53,028 bases of DNA from Flavobacterium sp. (lineage in GTDB: Bacteria; Bacteroidota; Bacteroidia; Flavobacteriales; Flavobacteriaceae). Below, piece after piece: positions 8,265-16,987 of this stretch (positions within the stretch are counted from its first letter, which is position 1; each line of letters starts with the position of its first letter). The notes beneath the pieces were generated by a model. It saw only the letters and a program-made list of their open reading frames with translations. It was not told the DNA's origin and ran no database searches. The DNA lies in contig JACMLU010000003.1 in assembly GCA_014379405.1 (NCBI GenBank), positions 1 through 53,028 on the forward strand, read 5' to 3'. The position numbers were made by a program, and so were the translations under genes.

Positions 8265-8506
8265 GAATGTTGGTAATTCTATTTTTTAGTCACAAAAGAA
8301 TTAAAAATTAACTGATTTGCTTTTAAATCAATAGAGCAAGAATTCTTTTTTTTTGACTCATAAAAATTACTATTTATTGAATTATTTTGGCTGTAATAGT
8401 AACTGAAAACTAAAAACTCTTATTATTTTTATGTTTTGTGTATTTTATCGGGTTTATTGAACCGTATGTCGATTTTTTAACTTATTATTGTTGAAAATTT
8501 AGCCAT

Positions 8507-8989
8507 ATGAAATATTTATTTTTGCTTTTCAGCATTACTTTTCAAGGTCAAGTCTTGCACCATCAAATGATATCTTCTCAGGGATTGTCAACCAAGACAT
8601 CCGATGGTTTGATAATCAGACAAACCATTGGTCAGCAAAGTTTTACTGGCACTTCTGGCAATAAAGATTATGTAGTAATGCAGGGATTTCAACAAAGTCT
8701 CTGGGGAAAATACATTGCTTCGAATCATATCGCTGCTATCGAAGATATTAAAACGACAACTTATCCAAATCCATTTACTGATATCATCAATTTTAAATTT
8801 TCAAAACCAGTAACTGATGTAATTTCCATTTCAGTTTTTGATGTATTGGGACGCTTGATATACGAACAAAAGAAAAAACCTGCCAATAATATTTTGTCTA
8901 TTGATTTGGCAACATTACCCACTAACGAATTCTTGATACGATTAAGCACCACAACCTTTAATTATTATACAAAAATTATCAAACAATGA
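8507..8989 (+). CDS. Small protein with type IX secretion C-terminal sorting domain
   Basis: A 160-residue protein with a short N-terminal export signal (MKYLFLLFSITFQGQV). A small domain follows (LIIRQTIGQQSFTG, VMQGFQQSLWGKY) of a kind seen in many short Bacteroidota surface proteins. From about residue 85 there is a type A T9SS sorting domain: TYPNPFTDIINFKF, VFDVLGRLIYEQ, and an LIRLSTTTFNYYTKIIKQ end. It should cross the outer membrane and be released or attached to the surface. It heads a tight rightward group: the next ORF overlaps its stop (ATGATG), and a third starts two bases after that. Confidence 0.88.
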   Translation: MKYLFLLFSITFQGQVLHHQMISSQGLSTKTSDGLIIRQTIGQQSFTGTSGNKDYVVMQGFQQSLWGKYIASNHIAAIEDIKTTTYPNPFTDIINFKFSKPVTDVISISVFDVLGRLIYEQKKKPANNILSIDLATLPTNEFLIRLSTTTFNYYTKIIKQ

Positions 8990-9189
8990 TGAAAAACTAC
9001 CTACTGTTTTCTTTTTTGGTAACATCCTGCAAATTGATTTTTCAAGAAGTTTGTTTTTTGGCTGTGAACAATTTTAGGAAGCTTACTTTCAAAATTTCGG
9101 ATCAAACCATTGCAGCACAACTTCAAAGAACTACAGGGACTTCTTATGGGATGAGATATTCAATTCTTTTTAACATCACTAAAAAATAA
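8986..9189 (+). CDS. Small ORF of unknown function between surface-protein genes
   Basis: Not recognised. The 67-residue frame overlaps the previous stop codon (ATG 8986-8988, with a second ATG at 8989-8991) and ends two bases before the next ATG, which argues for a translated gene within the operon. The N-terminus (M-M-K-N-Y-L-L-F-S-F-L-V-T-S-C-K) could be a signal peptide. The C-terminus (GTSYGMRYSILFNITKK) resembles the final strand of an outer-membrane barrel. The abrupt change in character after the signal suggests the worn remains of a longer gene, but no obvious frameshift partner was found. Confidence 0.5.
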   Translation: MMKNYLLFSFLVTSCKLIFQEVCFLAVNNFRKLTFKISDQTIAAQLQRTTGTSYGMRYSILFNITKK

Positions 9190-9191
9190 TT

Positions 9192-12128
9192 ATGAAAAAG
9201 ATAACTTTACTTTTATTATTATTGGTTTCATCGGTTATTTATTCTCAAACAAACGGTATAACCTATCAGGCTGTTATTTTTAATCCTAATGGAGGAAAAG
9301 TATCTGTGGTAAATAATACCAATGTTCCATTGGCAAATAAAAAGATTTGTTTGCAATTTACGATTGTCGATGCCGCATCTAAAACAGAATATCAAGAAAC
9401 CATTAATACGACGACTGATGAATTTGGAATGGTAAATACCATTATCGGTTCTGGAAATCAATCGGGGGGTTATGCTTTGTCATTTTCGGATATTTATTGG
9501 AGTACCAATCAAAAAAGCTTGAAAGTGGCATTGGACATAAACGGAAAATGCTCCAATTTTGTTGAGATTAGTAACCAAGCTTTTACATCGGTGCCTTCGG
9601 CTTTTTCGGCCTTGAATGCAGAAAATGTTACAGGTATCGTTCCAATCAAAAACGGAGGAACCAATGCCATCACGGTTTTGGGTGCAAAGACTAATTTGGC
9701 TCTTGAAAACGTTGACAACACGAGTGATTTGAATAAACCAATTAGTTTAGCTACTCAAACGGAACTTAACTTAAAAGAGAATTCCGTTAATAAAAGTATA
9801 GATGTAATGATTGATGGCGCTTCGAATGTTAAATATCCTACTGTGAAAGCGGTTAAAACATACGTAGATGCAAATTCATTATCTGGTTCGGTTACAATAG
9901 CTACCGAAGTAAGTAGAGCAACAACTGCGGAAACCACAATAGCAACAAATCTGGCAACCGAAACTGCAAGATCAATAGCAAGCGAAGGCACTTTGACTAC
10001 CAATTTGGTTGCAGAAGTTAACAGGGCAGCGGTTGCTGAAGGAGTCTTGACCACCAACATCGCAAACGAAGCCACTACTCGAGGAACGGCAGACGCCACC
10101 TTGACGACGAATTTGAATGCAGAAGTAACAAGAGCCACAACGGCGGAAGCAACAAAAGAAAATGCGGTGAACAAAAGTATTGACGGTACATTCACTTCAA
10201 ACTCTGATGTAAAATTCCCGACAGAAAAAGCGGTAAAGACCTATGTTGATGCCAGTGCATCAAGCGGTTCTGCAGCATTGACCACAGAAATTAACAGAGC
10301 TATTGCAGCCGAAGGCGTTTTGGCTACAAATCTAAATTCGGAAGCCGCTACACGATTGGCCAACGATAATACATTGACGACAAGCATTGACACTGAAGCA
10401 ACCACAAGAGGAACGGCGGTTACGACATTGACAACAAATTTGTCAACGGAAGTAAATAGAGCTACAGCAGCAGAGGGAACTTTGACTACGAATCTGGCTG
10501 CTGAAGTTTCAAGAGCCACGACAGCGGAAAATGTTGTTACAGGTAATTTGGCAACAGAAAACACAAGAGCATTGGCTGCAGAAGCTACAAAAGAAAACAC
10601 TGCCAACAAAAGTACTGATGGAACATTGGCATCGAATTCAGACGTGAAATTTCCGACAGAAAAAGCAGTAAAGACCTATGTTGATGCCAGTGCATCAACC
10701 GGTTCTGCAGAATTGAACACGGAAATCAACAGAGCCACTGCAGCCGAAGGAGTCTTGACTACCAGCATCGCAAACGAAGCCACTACTCGAGGAACGGCAG
10801 ACTCAAACTTGACGACCAATTTGAATGCAGAAGTTACAAGAGCCACAGCAGCAGAGACAGCCAATACAAATGCAATTACTGCAGAGGCTACAACGGCAAG
10901 AGCTGCAGAATTGACAAACGCTAACGCAATTACGACAGAAGCAACAAGAGCATTGACTGCAGAAGCCACAAAAGAAAACATGGTCAACAAAAGCATTGAC
11001 GGTACATTTACCACGAACTCGGATGTAAAATTCCCGACAGAAAAAGCGGTAAAAACTTATGTGGATGCAAATGCTTCAACAGCATCAACGGCCTTGACTG
11101 CAGAAATCAACAGAGCTACAGTAGCCGAAGGAGTTTTGACCACAAGTATCACAACCGAAGCCAGCACAAGAGGAACTACAGACGTAACTTTGACGACCAA
11201 TTTGAATGCAGAAGTAACTAGAGCTACAGCAGCAGAGACAACCAATACAAATGCAATTACGGCAGAAGGGACAACGGCAAGAGCGGCTGAATTGGCAAAT
11301 GCATCTGCAATCAATACTGAAAGAACAAGAGCTTTAGCAGTAGAAGCAGGACTTGCTTCCAATTTAGCTTTGAAAGTAGATAAAGTAACAGGAAAAGACT
11401 TGTCTGCAAATGATTATACCGATGCAGAAAAGACAAAATTGGCTGCGATAAGCGGGACAAATACAGGCGACCAAGACTTGACTGCCTTGGCAACAACTTC
11501 AGCATTGACAACCGCCTTGAACTTGAAAGTGGACAAAGTTTCTGGAAAAGACTTGTCTGCAAACGATTATACAGATGCAGAGAAAACAAAATTAGCAGCT
11601 ATTGCAGGAACCAATACGGGTGACCAAGATTTGAGTACTTATGCACCATTAGCTTCTCCAACTTTTACGGGAACCGTTTCGGGTATTACCAAAACGATGG
11701 TTGCATTAGCAAATGTGGACAATACTAGCGATGTAAATAAACCAGTTTCTACTGCGACTCAAACGGCTTTAAATTTAAAAGCTCCTTTAGAATCGCCAAC
11801 GTTAACTGGGATACCTATTTCACCAACTGCTACAGCAGGAACAAATACGACACAAATTGCTACAACAGAGTTTGTAACAACGGCCATTTCTAATGCAGTT
11901 ATTGAAGTAGTTGACGAATTTGCCGCTACTGCTGCCCAAGCCAGTTTTACACTAACACAAACACCTTCCGCTAATAGTAAGGTAAAAATGTATGTGAATG
12001 GAATTAGAATTAGTAATAACGCATATAGCTGGACAAGTACAACATTGACCTATTATCCAGCCAATAATGGTGCTTATGCCTTGACTGTAAACGACAGAAT
12101 CCAGTTCGATTATTTTTATAATAACTAA
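9192..12128 (+). CDS. Large exported repeat protein with phage tail-fibre-like modules
   Basis: A 978-residue protein with a clear signal peptide (M-K-K-I-T-L-L-L-L-L-L-V-S-S-V-I-Y-S-Q). Residues 20-150 form a globular head. From about 190 to 720 the sequence is Ala/Thr-rich heptad-like repeats such as NLNAEVTRATTAE and EATTRGTADATLTT. Four copies of a KSIDGTF-SNSDVKFPTEKAVKTYVDA-like block interrupt these. Two copies of KVDKVTGKDLSANDYTDAEK followed by TNTGDQDL come next. Modules typical of phage tail fibres then follow (APLASPTFTG, NVDNTSDVNKP, ESPTLTG, GTNTTQIATTEFVTTAI), and a compact C-terminal beta domain ends in DRIQFDYFYNN. It is probably an elongated trimeric surface fibre or adhesin. 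No type IX sorting domain is apparent. Confidence 0.88.
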   Translation: MKKITLLLLLLVSSVIYSQTNGITYQAVIFNPNGGKVSVVNNTNVPLANKKICLQFTIVDAASKTEYQETINTTTDEFGMVNTIIGSGNQSGGYALSFSDIYWSTNQKSLKVALDINGKCSNFVEISNQAFTSVPSAFSALNAENVTGIVPIKNGGTNAITVLGAKTNLALENVDNTSDLNKPISLATQTELNLKENSVNKSIDVMIDGASNVKYPTVKAVKTYVDANSLSGSVTIATEVSRATTAETTIATNLATETARSIASEGTLTTNLVAEVNRAAVAEGVLTTNIANEATTRGTADATLTTNLNAEVTRATTAEATKENAVNKSIDGTFTSNSDVKFPTEKAVKTYVDASASSGSAALTTEINRAIAAEGVLATNLNSEAATRLANDNTLTTSIDTEATTRGTAVTTLTTNLSTEVNRATAAEGTLTTNLAAEVSRATTAENVVTGNLATENTRALAAEATKENTANKSTDGTLASNSDVKFPTEKAVKTYVDASASTGSAELNTEINRATAAEGVLTTSIANEATTRGTADSNLTTNLNAEVTRATAAETANTNAITAEATTARAAELTNANAITTEATRALTAEATKENMVNKSIDGTFTTNSDVKFPTEKAVKTYVDANASTASTALTAEINRATVAEGVLTTSITTEASTRGTTDVTLTTNLNAEVTRATAAETTNTNAITAEGTTARAAELANASAINTERTRALAVEAGLASNLALKVDKVTGKDLSANDYTDAEKTKLAAISGTNTGDQDLTALATTSALTTALNLKVDKVSGKDLSANDYTDAEKTKLAAIAGTNTGDQDLSTYAPLASPTFTGTVSGITKTMVALANVDNTSDVNKPVSTATQTALNLKAPLESPTLTGIPISPTATAGTNTTQIATTEFVTTAISNAVIEVVDEFAATAAQASFTLTQTPSANSKVKMYVNGIRISNNAYSWTSTTLTYYPANNGAYALTVNDRIQFDYFYNN
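9771..11626. repeat. Internal DNA repeats of the fibre-protein gene
   Basis: Near-identical segments recur inside the gene. GACCAATTTGAATGCAGAAG-type units occur near 10105, 10814 and 11197. The block encoding the AVKTYVDA region recurs near 9840, 10230, 10660 and 11045. The GKDLSANDYTDAEK block occurs near 11395 and 11550. Spacings of roughly 380-430 bases define the large unit. Such repeats allow length change by recombination. They also create several long, meaningless open frames on the other strand. Confidence 0.85.
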
Positions 12129-12165
12129 GAAAATCTTTTTTTAAGCAGTACAAATTAATATAAAA

Positions 12166-14604
12166 ATGAAAAAAAATTATTTAATAATATTTTTGTTCTT
12201 CACATTAATCAGTGTTGCACAGGGTAACTATACTGTCACGAGTTTAAGCGACGATGGTAGTTTAGGAACGTTAAGATATGGAATTCAAAGTACTACGGCC
12301 AGTACGATTGATTTTGATTCTAGTTTGACCGGGACATTAACACTTACTTCTAATTTGCCAAATATTGTTCGAAATTTGACAATTACGGGGAATGGTATAA
12401 ATAGTTTGACTATGTCAGGTGCTAATTCATATAATATGTTTCAAGTTTCTGGCGGTGTAGTGTTAACTATTTCGGGTATAACTTTTACGAATAATGCATC
12501 ATCGAATGGTTCTATCTTTAGGGCAGACAATAGTAATTCTTCGGTAATTGCAACTTCCATAAAAGTCACTGGGAATTCTAGAACTTATGCTTTTTATACC
12601 AATAATCCTTCAACAATAACTATCTCAAATTCTACATTTATAAGTAATAGTGGGACATTATTTGGCAGTGATTATGGTTCCACACCCAGTAATACCTCTG
12701 ATGCCGAAACTGATTATAGCAATAGGATAACAGTTACAGGTTCTACTTTTTCGTCTAATACCGGAACCATTTTTTACACGGAAAGATATGTAAAAATAGA
12801 TAATTGTGTTTTCAATAACAATACGAGTCAGATAGGTGTTTTCAGAGGATTGAATCGATATCAGGTATTAAATTCAACTTTTACGAATAATGGATCGACA
12901 CTTTTTTCTTTCTATTCCACTCTTTCATCTGGAACATTTCTTGCAACCTTGGGTACAAATCAACATTTATTTACAGGAAACACATTTACGGGAAATACAG
13001 GTACTATTATATCAACAGGAAGCACTAATGAACAAGCTAAAACTACTATTTCCAATAATATTTTTACCAACAATGGTACAAATTGGACAGGAAACCCAGC
13101 AGTAGTTTCAGGCAATACTTTAAACAACTTTATTACATCGGTTTCACATTCATCAGCAAACAGTACGATAACTGTTGTAATGAGTCGTCCCGTTTTTAAT
13201 ACCAATGCAGGAAGTGGAGCATTGGATGTCAATGATTTTCAATTTGCCTTAAGCGGTGGGAATGCGACTCTTGGTTCTTCCACTCCTACAAGTATTTCCG
13301 TTAGCGGTAATACGTATGTTTTAGGAATAAATACTGTAGGCACAATTTACGGTACAGAAACGTTTACGGTTAATCCAGTTTTAATCTCTATTTATGATTC
13401 CTCTTCAAATATTGCAGGTACATCACAAAAAAATAGTACTGCTAATTTGAAGTTTTTAGATGATGATTTGGATGGAGTGGCTAATTATCTAGATCAATGT
13501 CCGAATACTCTTTCTGGTGTGGTTGTAGAACCTGCCAATGGTTGTGATGATGTAACGGCACCAAATACTCCTACTGGTTTTAATGTTGCAATTGGTACAT
13601 ACAAGTTGACATTAAATTGGAATCAAAATACAGATGATGCGACTGGATATTTGATTTATGGAGGAACAGACCAAAATGCTTTAAGTTTAATAACAACAAT
13701 TGGTTCCAAAACCACAACAAGCTATTCTCATACCAACTTAGCCGCTAACACAACCTATTATTATAAAATAATGGCTAAAGATTTGGCAGGAAATCAAAGT
13801 ATTCCCACTGCAATTATATCAGCTTCTCCAAGCATTCCTTTAATTTGGGATGGTCCCAAAATTACTTTCGAAAAAATTTCCGGATCTGATTGGACATTGG
13901 AAGCCAACCAAGATTTATTGACCGAGAATGTTGTTCTTACCAGAAAAAATAATCAAGGAATATTTAATATTGCAAATGAAAGTGGTTATAATTCTTTATC
14001 TCCTTCAGATACCGAATGGGCAATGGGAACTACTGCTGATTTCAGTAATTTATATTTTTCTAATTGGCGTGAAGCAATGCAATGGTGTCCACCATGTCAA
14101 ATAAATCAAGATTTTGTGATTCATCTTATAACGGATGATATTTATGTAGATGTTAAAATTTTATCTTGGGATGATAATATGAGTGGGGGAGCATTTAGCT
14201 ATGAAAGAAGTACACCAAATCCTTTCTCACCAGCATTGTTAAGTGATTTTAATGCACTTTCAAAAACCTTATATGACGGTTCGTTTACTATTACACCTCC
14301 CAGTACTGACAGTACCGGAGCTTTTACTTACGTAAGCAGTGATACGAATGTTGCCACAATTAATAGTACAACAGTTACAATAGTGGGGGCAGGAGTAACG
14401 ACAATAACGGCTACCCAAGCTGCTGATGCTACTCATCTAACCAATAATATAAGTGCTGATTTAACGGTAAATGCCGTTACGGTAGTCACTAAAAATGGTA
14501 AAAAAACAAACTCAAATCCCAATTATGTTAATAAAAATGGAGCTATGGGAACCGCTAGTGGAGTAAGTGCGAGCGGAGAATTAAAAGTTACTAAATCCAA
14601 CTAG
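12166..14604 (+). CDS. Exported beta-helix/FnIII/Ig-like surface protein
   Basis: An 812-residue protein with signal peptide MKKNYLIIFLFFTLISVAQG. Residues 20-310 are a right-handed beta-helix with repeated S-T-F-x-x-N-x-G-T strands (NSTFISNSGTLFG, GNTFTGNTGTIIS). A calcium-binding thrombospondin-3-like element follows (DDDLDGVANYLDQCPNT, about 426-442). Next comes an FnIII domain (about 465-555), a separate beta domain and a BIG2-like Ig domain (about 690-775). The last 40 residues are Asn/Lys/Gly-rich (KNGKKTNSNPNYVNKNG) and do not look like a standard sorting domain. It lies 37 bases after the fibre gene and is probably in the same operon. It likely acts as an adhesin or glycan-binding protein. 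Confidence 0.85.
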   Translation: MKKNYLIIFLFFTLISVAQGNYTVTSLSDDGSLGTLRYGIQSTTASTIDFDSSLTGTLTLTSNLPNIVRNLTITGNGINSLTMSGANSYNMFQVSGGVVLTISGITFTNNASSNGSIFRADNSNSSVIATSIKVTGNSRTYAFYTNNPSTITISNSTFISNSGTLFGSDYGSTPSNTSDAETDYSNRITVTGSTFSSNTGTIFYTERYVKIDNCVFNNNTSQIGVFRGLNRYQVLNSTFTNNGSTLFSFYSTLSSGTFLATLGTNQHLFTGNTFTGNTGTIISTGSTNEQAKTTISNNIFTNNGTNWTGNPAVVSGNTLNNFITSVSHSSANSTITVVMSRPVFNTNAGSGALDVNDFQFALSGGNATLGSSTPTSISVSGNTYVLGINTVGTIYGTETFTVNPVLISIYDSSSNIAGTSQKNSTANLKFLDDDLDGVANYLDQCPNTLSGVVVEPANGCDDVTAPNTPTGFNVAIGTYKLTLNWNQNTDDATGYLIYGGTDQNALSLITTIGSKTTTSYSHTNLAANTTYYYKIMAKDLAGNQSIPTAIISASPSIPLIWDGPKITFEKISGSDWTLEANQDLLTENVVLTRKNNQGIFNIANESGYNSLSPSDTEWAMGTTADFSNLYFSNWREAMQWCPPCQINQDFVIHLITDDIYVDVKILSWDDNMSGGAFSYERSTPNPFSPALLSDFNALSKTLYDGSFTITPPSTDSTGAFTYVSSDTNVATINSTTVTIVGAGVTTITATQAADATHLTNNISADLTVNAVTVVTKNGKKTNSNPNYVNKNGAMGTASGVSASGELKVTKSN

Positions 14605-14660
14605 AATTTGAAAAATTAGTTCTTGTATTTAATATTTGCACACAAAAGAACACAACTCAC

Positions 14661-14693
14661 AAAAAAAGTCCAACATTTCCGTTGGACTTTTTT
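14661..14693. terminator. Bidirectional terminator between convergent genes
   Basis: Arms AAAAAAGTCCAAC and GTTGGACTTTTTT form a perfect 13-base stem with the loop ATTTCC. A- and T-runs on both sides let it serve the rightward surface-protein genes and the leftward anti-sigma gene. Confidence 0.9.
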
Positions 14694-14713
14694 GGGTTAA
14701 AAATAGTATCGAT

Positions 14714-15502
14714 TTACACTTTTCCCAAAGTATATAATTGCTCCATTGTAGGCGATTTGCTTCCACCTGCAGGTTCAAGAGTGATTCCGAAAGCTTCAGC
14801 ATCGCCTGTTTTTTCGACGGCAAATATTTTCTCGGTATTGGCACTAAAGTCAGACAATAATCCGATGCTTGTTGGTGTAAGCTGGGGAGCTAATTTCAAA
14901 GACCAAATTTGGTAGACCATTCCTTTTGGAGGTTCTGGCAATCCGCTGGCATCTACATAAACCACTTCGGTTTCTTTGTTCCAATAAATTTTGGCAGAAG
15001 ATGTAGGAGAAACAGCTTGACCACCAAGGTTGATTACCGTGTTTTTGGTGTCACGAACCACAGTTAAAGCAGTTTGTGTTTGTTTATTTTTTAATTCTAA
15101 ACTGGCTACAGCACTTTGCAGATTCGTTTTTTCTTTTGTAACATTTGCCACTTGATTTTGGGTGTCATTCAATTGAGTGTATTGATAACCAATACCAACC
15201 AAAAGCGTTACAGCTGCTGCCCAACCCACATATTGCGACCAATTATTTCGTGGTTTCATTTCTATAACTTTTGAATATTTCAAGTCTAATTTAGCTTTGA
15301 TTTTTTCAAAATTATCGGTTGATAAAAACGGAGAAAAACTAGTCGATAAATTTACAATTGCCTTTTCAATTGAAATAATTTCGGTTTCGATTTCCTGATG
15401 TTCTATCGCCATTTGGCTGACTTCCATGTTTTCGGTTTCAGAGAGCAAACCATAAACATAGAGTTCTAAAATCCCGCTTTCTATATATTGTTTCGTATCC
15501 AT
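14714..15502 (-). CDS. Anti-sigma factor, RskA-like
   Basis: This 262-residue membrane protein would hold the sigma factor encoded just upstream. The N-terminal part (1-85) is the cytoplasmic sigma-binding region (SGILELYVYGLLSETENMEV). One membrane helix lies near residues 92-108 (VGWAAAVTLLVGIGYQY) and a coiled coil near 110-145. The extracytoplasmic RskA domain follows, with ASGLPEPPKGMVYQIWSLKL and FGITLEPAGGSKSPTMEQLY. The stop codon of the sigma gene shares one base with this start (TAATG), so the two are translationally coupled. What it senses is unknown. Confidence 0.93.
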   Translation of the reverse strand: MDTKQYIESGILELYVYGLLSETENMEVSQMAIEHQEIETEIISIEKAIVNLSTSFSPFLSTDNFEKIKAKLDLKYSKVIEMKPRNNWSQYVGWAAAVTLLVGIGYQYTQLNDTQNQVANVTKEKTNLQSAVASLELKNKQTQTALTVVRDTKNTVINLGGQAVSPTSSAKIYWNKETEVVYVDASGLPEPPKGMVYQIWSLKLAPQLTPTSIGLLSDFSANTEKIFAVEKTGDAEAFGITLEPAGGSKSPTMEQLYTLGKV

Positions 15503-16032
15503 TATACTTTTAAATAAGTTCTTAAATCATTAATACAATTTCTGTTTTGTGTTTTGACGGTTCCTAGTGGAATAGCAAGTTCATCTGAAGCTTCCTGCTG
15601 TGTAAATCCTTGAAAGAATAGCAATTCAATCAGTTGGATGCACTTTGGTTTCAACTTCTTTACAAATTCAAGAATTCCAATAGTGTCAATTCTATTTGTT
15701 AGTTTATTGCTGTCGTCTAACAGATGTACGAAATTATCGGCTGATAGGTTTTTTTGACTGTTGTTATATCCTTTCGATCTTAATTTATCGATTGCCGTGT
15801 TGCGGGCAATGTTTAACATCCAAGTGTATAATCTTCCTTTATTTTCAGCATAACTATCAATGCTTTTCCAGATTTTTACAAACACTTCCTGCAAAACATC
15901 TTCGGCATCTTCTGTCTCTTTCAAAAGATTGGATATCACCGAAAACAAACTTTTAGAATACATATCATACATAATCGTAAAGGCCCGCTCATCCTTCTTG
16001 AGGATTAACGGAATTAATTCTTCTTGTGTCAT
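15502..16032 (-). CDS. ECF RNA polymerase sigma factor
   Basis: A 176-residue sigma-70 family protein of the extracytoplasmic-function group. Region 2 (about 15-85) contains MYSKSLFSVISNLLKETEDAEDVLQEVFVKIW in pieces and the RLYTWMLNIARNTAIDKLRS helix. Region 4 (about 120-170) has the helix-turn-helix LFFQGFTQQEASDELAIPLGTVK. Region 3 is absent, as expected. It is cotranscribed with the anti-sigma factor, and the divergent thiol peroxidase gene 310 bases away is a possible but unproven target. Confidence 0.95.
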   Translation of the reverse strand: MTQEELIPLILKKDERAFTIMYDMYSKSLFSVISNLLKETEDAEDVLQEVFVKIWKSIDSYAENKGRLYTWMLNIARNTAIDKLRSKGYNNSQKNLSADNFVHLLDDSNKLTNRIDTIGILEFVKKLKPKCIQLIELLFFQGFTQQEASDELAIPLGTVKTQNRNCINDLRTYLKV

Positions 16033-16216
16033 TGTTTTTTTGTTTTTGTTACTAGCATATACGATAGAATCTTTTTTTGGGATGTATAAATGTAATATAT
16101 TTTTAAGAAATTATTTTTATTTTTTAAAACTATAAATACTGCATTCTCGTAAATCAATTTAGGAGCAATTAAAATGATTGCGATTGATTAAATTTTAGAT
16201 TGTTTTGTTTTTGTTC

Positions 16217-16257
16217 AATAGCGGCTGCTTCATAAAATAATTGAAGTGGCTGTTATT
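16217..16257 (+). other. Strong RNA hairpin that pairs fully only on the plus strand
   Basis: Arms 16217-16232 (AATAGCGGCTGCTTCA) and 16242-16257 (TGAAGTGGCTGTTATT) give 16 consecutive pairs in plus-strand RNA, four of them G-U, around a 9-base loop. The minus-strand RNA would have A-C mismatches at those four positions. It lies 85 bases upstream of the thiol peroxidase start, in the spacer between the sigma and peroxidase genes. It could be a leader structure or the end of an unseen transcript. The rest of the 310-base spacer shows nothing clear. Confidence 0.55.
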
Positions 16258-16341
16258 TTGTTGAAATTTTTATCAAAAATTTAGGAATTGTTGTGACATT
16301 TCAAAAATCATTTTAACTAATTTTAAAAAAAAATTAAACCA

Positions 16342-16914
16342 ATGAAAAAACTATTATTTATTGCTTGTGGAATTTTCCTTTTTATAAGCAACCAAAGCCA
16401 AGGCCAGAACAAAAAAAGTAAAGCAACTATGGAAAAACAAACCATTTACCAATTCAAGGTGGAAGATTTATCGGGAAAAACATTTGATTTTGCTTCCTTG
16501 AAAGGAAAGAAAATAATGATTGTCAACACGGCTTCAAAATGTGGATTGACACCGCAATACAAGGAATTGGAAGCTTTGTACAAACAATATGCCGCCAAAG
16601 GTTTCGTGATTGTAGGCTTTCCAGCCAATAATTTTGCATCTCAAGAACCTGGAACCAATGCTGAAATTGCCACTTTTTGCCAATTGAATTACGGAGTGAC
16701 TTTTCCAATGATGGACAAAGTTTCTGTAAAAGGGGATGACATAAGTGAAGTATACAAATTCCTGACCCAAAAATCAAAAAACGGATTGCAAGACAGTGAG
16801 GTAAGTTGGAATTTTCAAAAATACCTTTTGAACGAAAAAGGAGAATTGGTAAAAGTGATTGCTCCTAAAACCTTGCCTACAGATCCAGAAGTATTGAATT
16901 GGATTAAAAGCTAG
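16342..16914 (+). CDS. Glutathione peroxidase family thiol peroxidase
   Basis: A 190-residue thioredoxin-fold peroxidase that reduces hydrogen peroxide and lipid hydroperoxides; bacterial members of this kind usually take electrons from thioredoxin. The catalytic set is C67 in NTASKCGLTPQYK, Q101 in NFASQEPG, and W156 and N157 in VSWNFQKYLL. Cysteine replaces the selenocysteine of animal enzymes. The first 22 or so residues are a signal peptide (KLLFIACGIFLFISNQSQGQ), so it acts in the periplasm. An internal ATG before EKQTIYQF could give a cytoplasmic form. It is followed immediately by a TTCAGT repeat and a terminator. Confidence 0.95.
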   Translation: MKKLLFIACGIFLFISNQSQGQNKKSKATMEKQTIYQFKVEDLSGKTFDFASLKGKKIMIVNTASKCGLTPQYKELEALYKQYAAKGFVIVGFPANNFASQEPGTNAEIATFCQLNYGVTFPMMDKVSVKGDDISEVYKFLTQKSKNGLQDSEVSWNFQKYLLNEKGELVKVIAPKTLPTDPEVLNWIKS

Positions 16915-16943
16915 TATTCAGTGATCAGTTTTTAGTAATCAGT
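16913..16943. repeat. TTCAGT-family repeat starting at the peroxidase stop codon
   Basis: AGTATTCAGTGATCAGTTTT followed by TAGTAATCAGTT overlaps the stop codon of the peroxidase gene. It belongs to the same short repeat family seen at 3101, 3580, 18035, 29935 and 31045. Confidence 0.65.
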
Positions 16944-16944
16944 T

Positions 16945-16978
16945 AAAAAAGAGTTTGCACAAGCAACTCTTTTTTTTT
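16945..16978. terminator. Terminator between the peroxidase and dus genes
   Basis: AAAAAAGAGTT(T)GC and GCAACTCTTTTTT pair with a single bulged T around the loop ACAA and run into a T-tract. It can serve both converging genes. Confidence 0.85.
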
Positions 16979-16987
16979 ATGCTATTT

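Noticed and set aside
9755..11589. Series of open frames of 92-146 codons on the minus strand opposite the fibre gene
   Set aside because: They are alanine/valine-rich mirror images of the repeats on the plus strand, and all lie within one well-supported gene.
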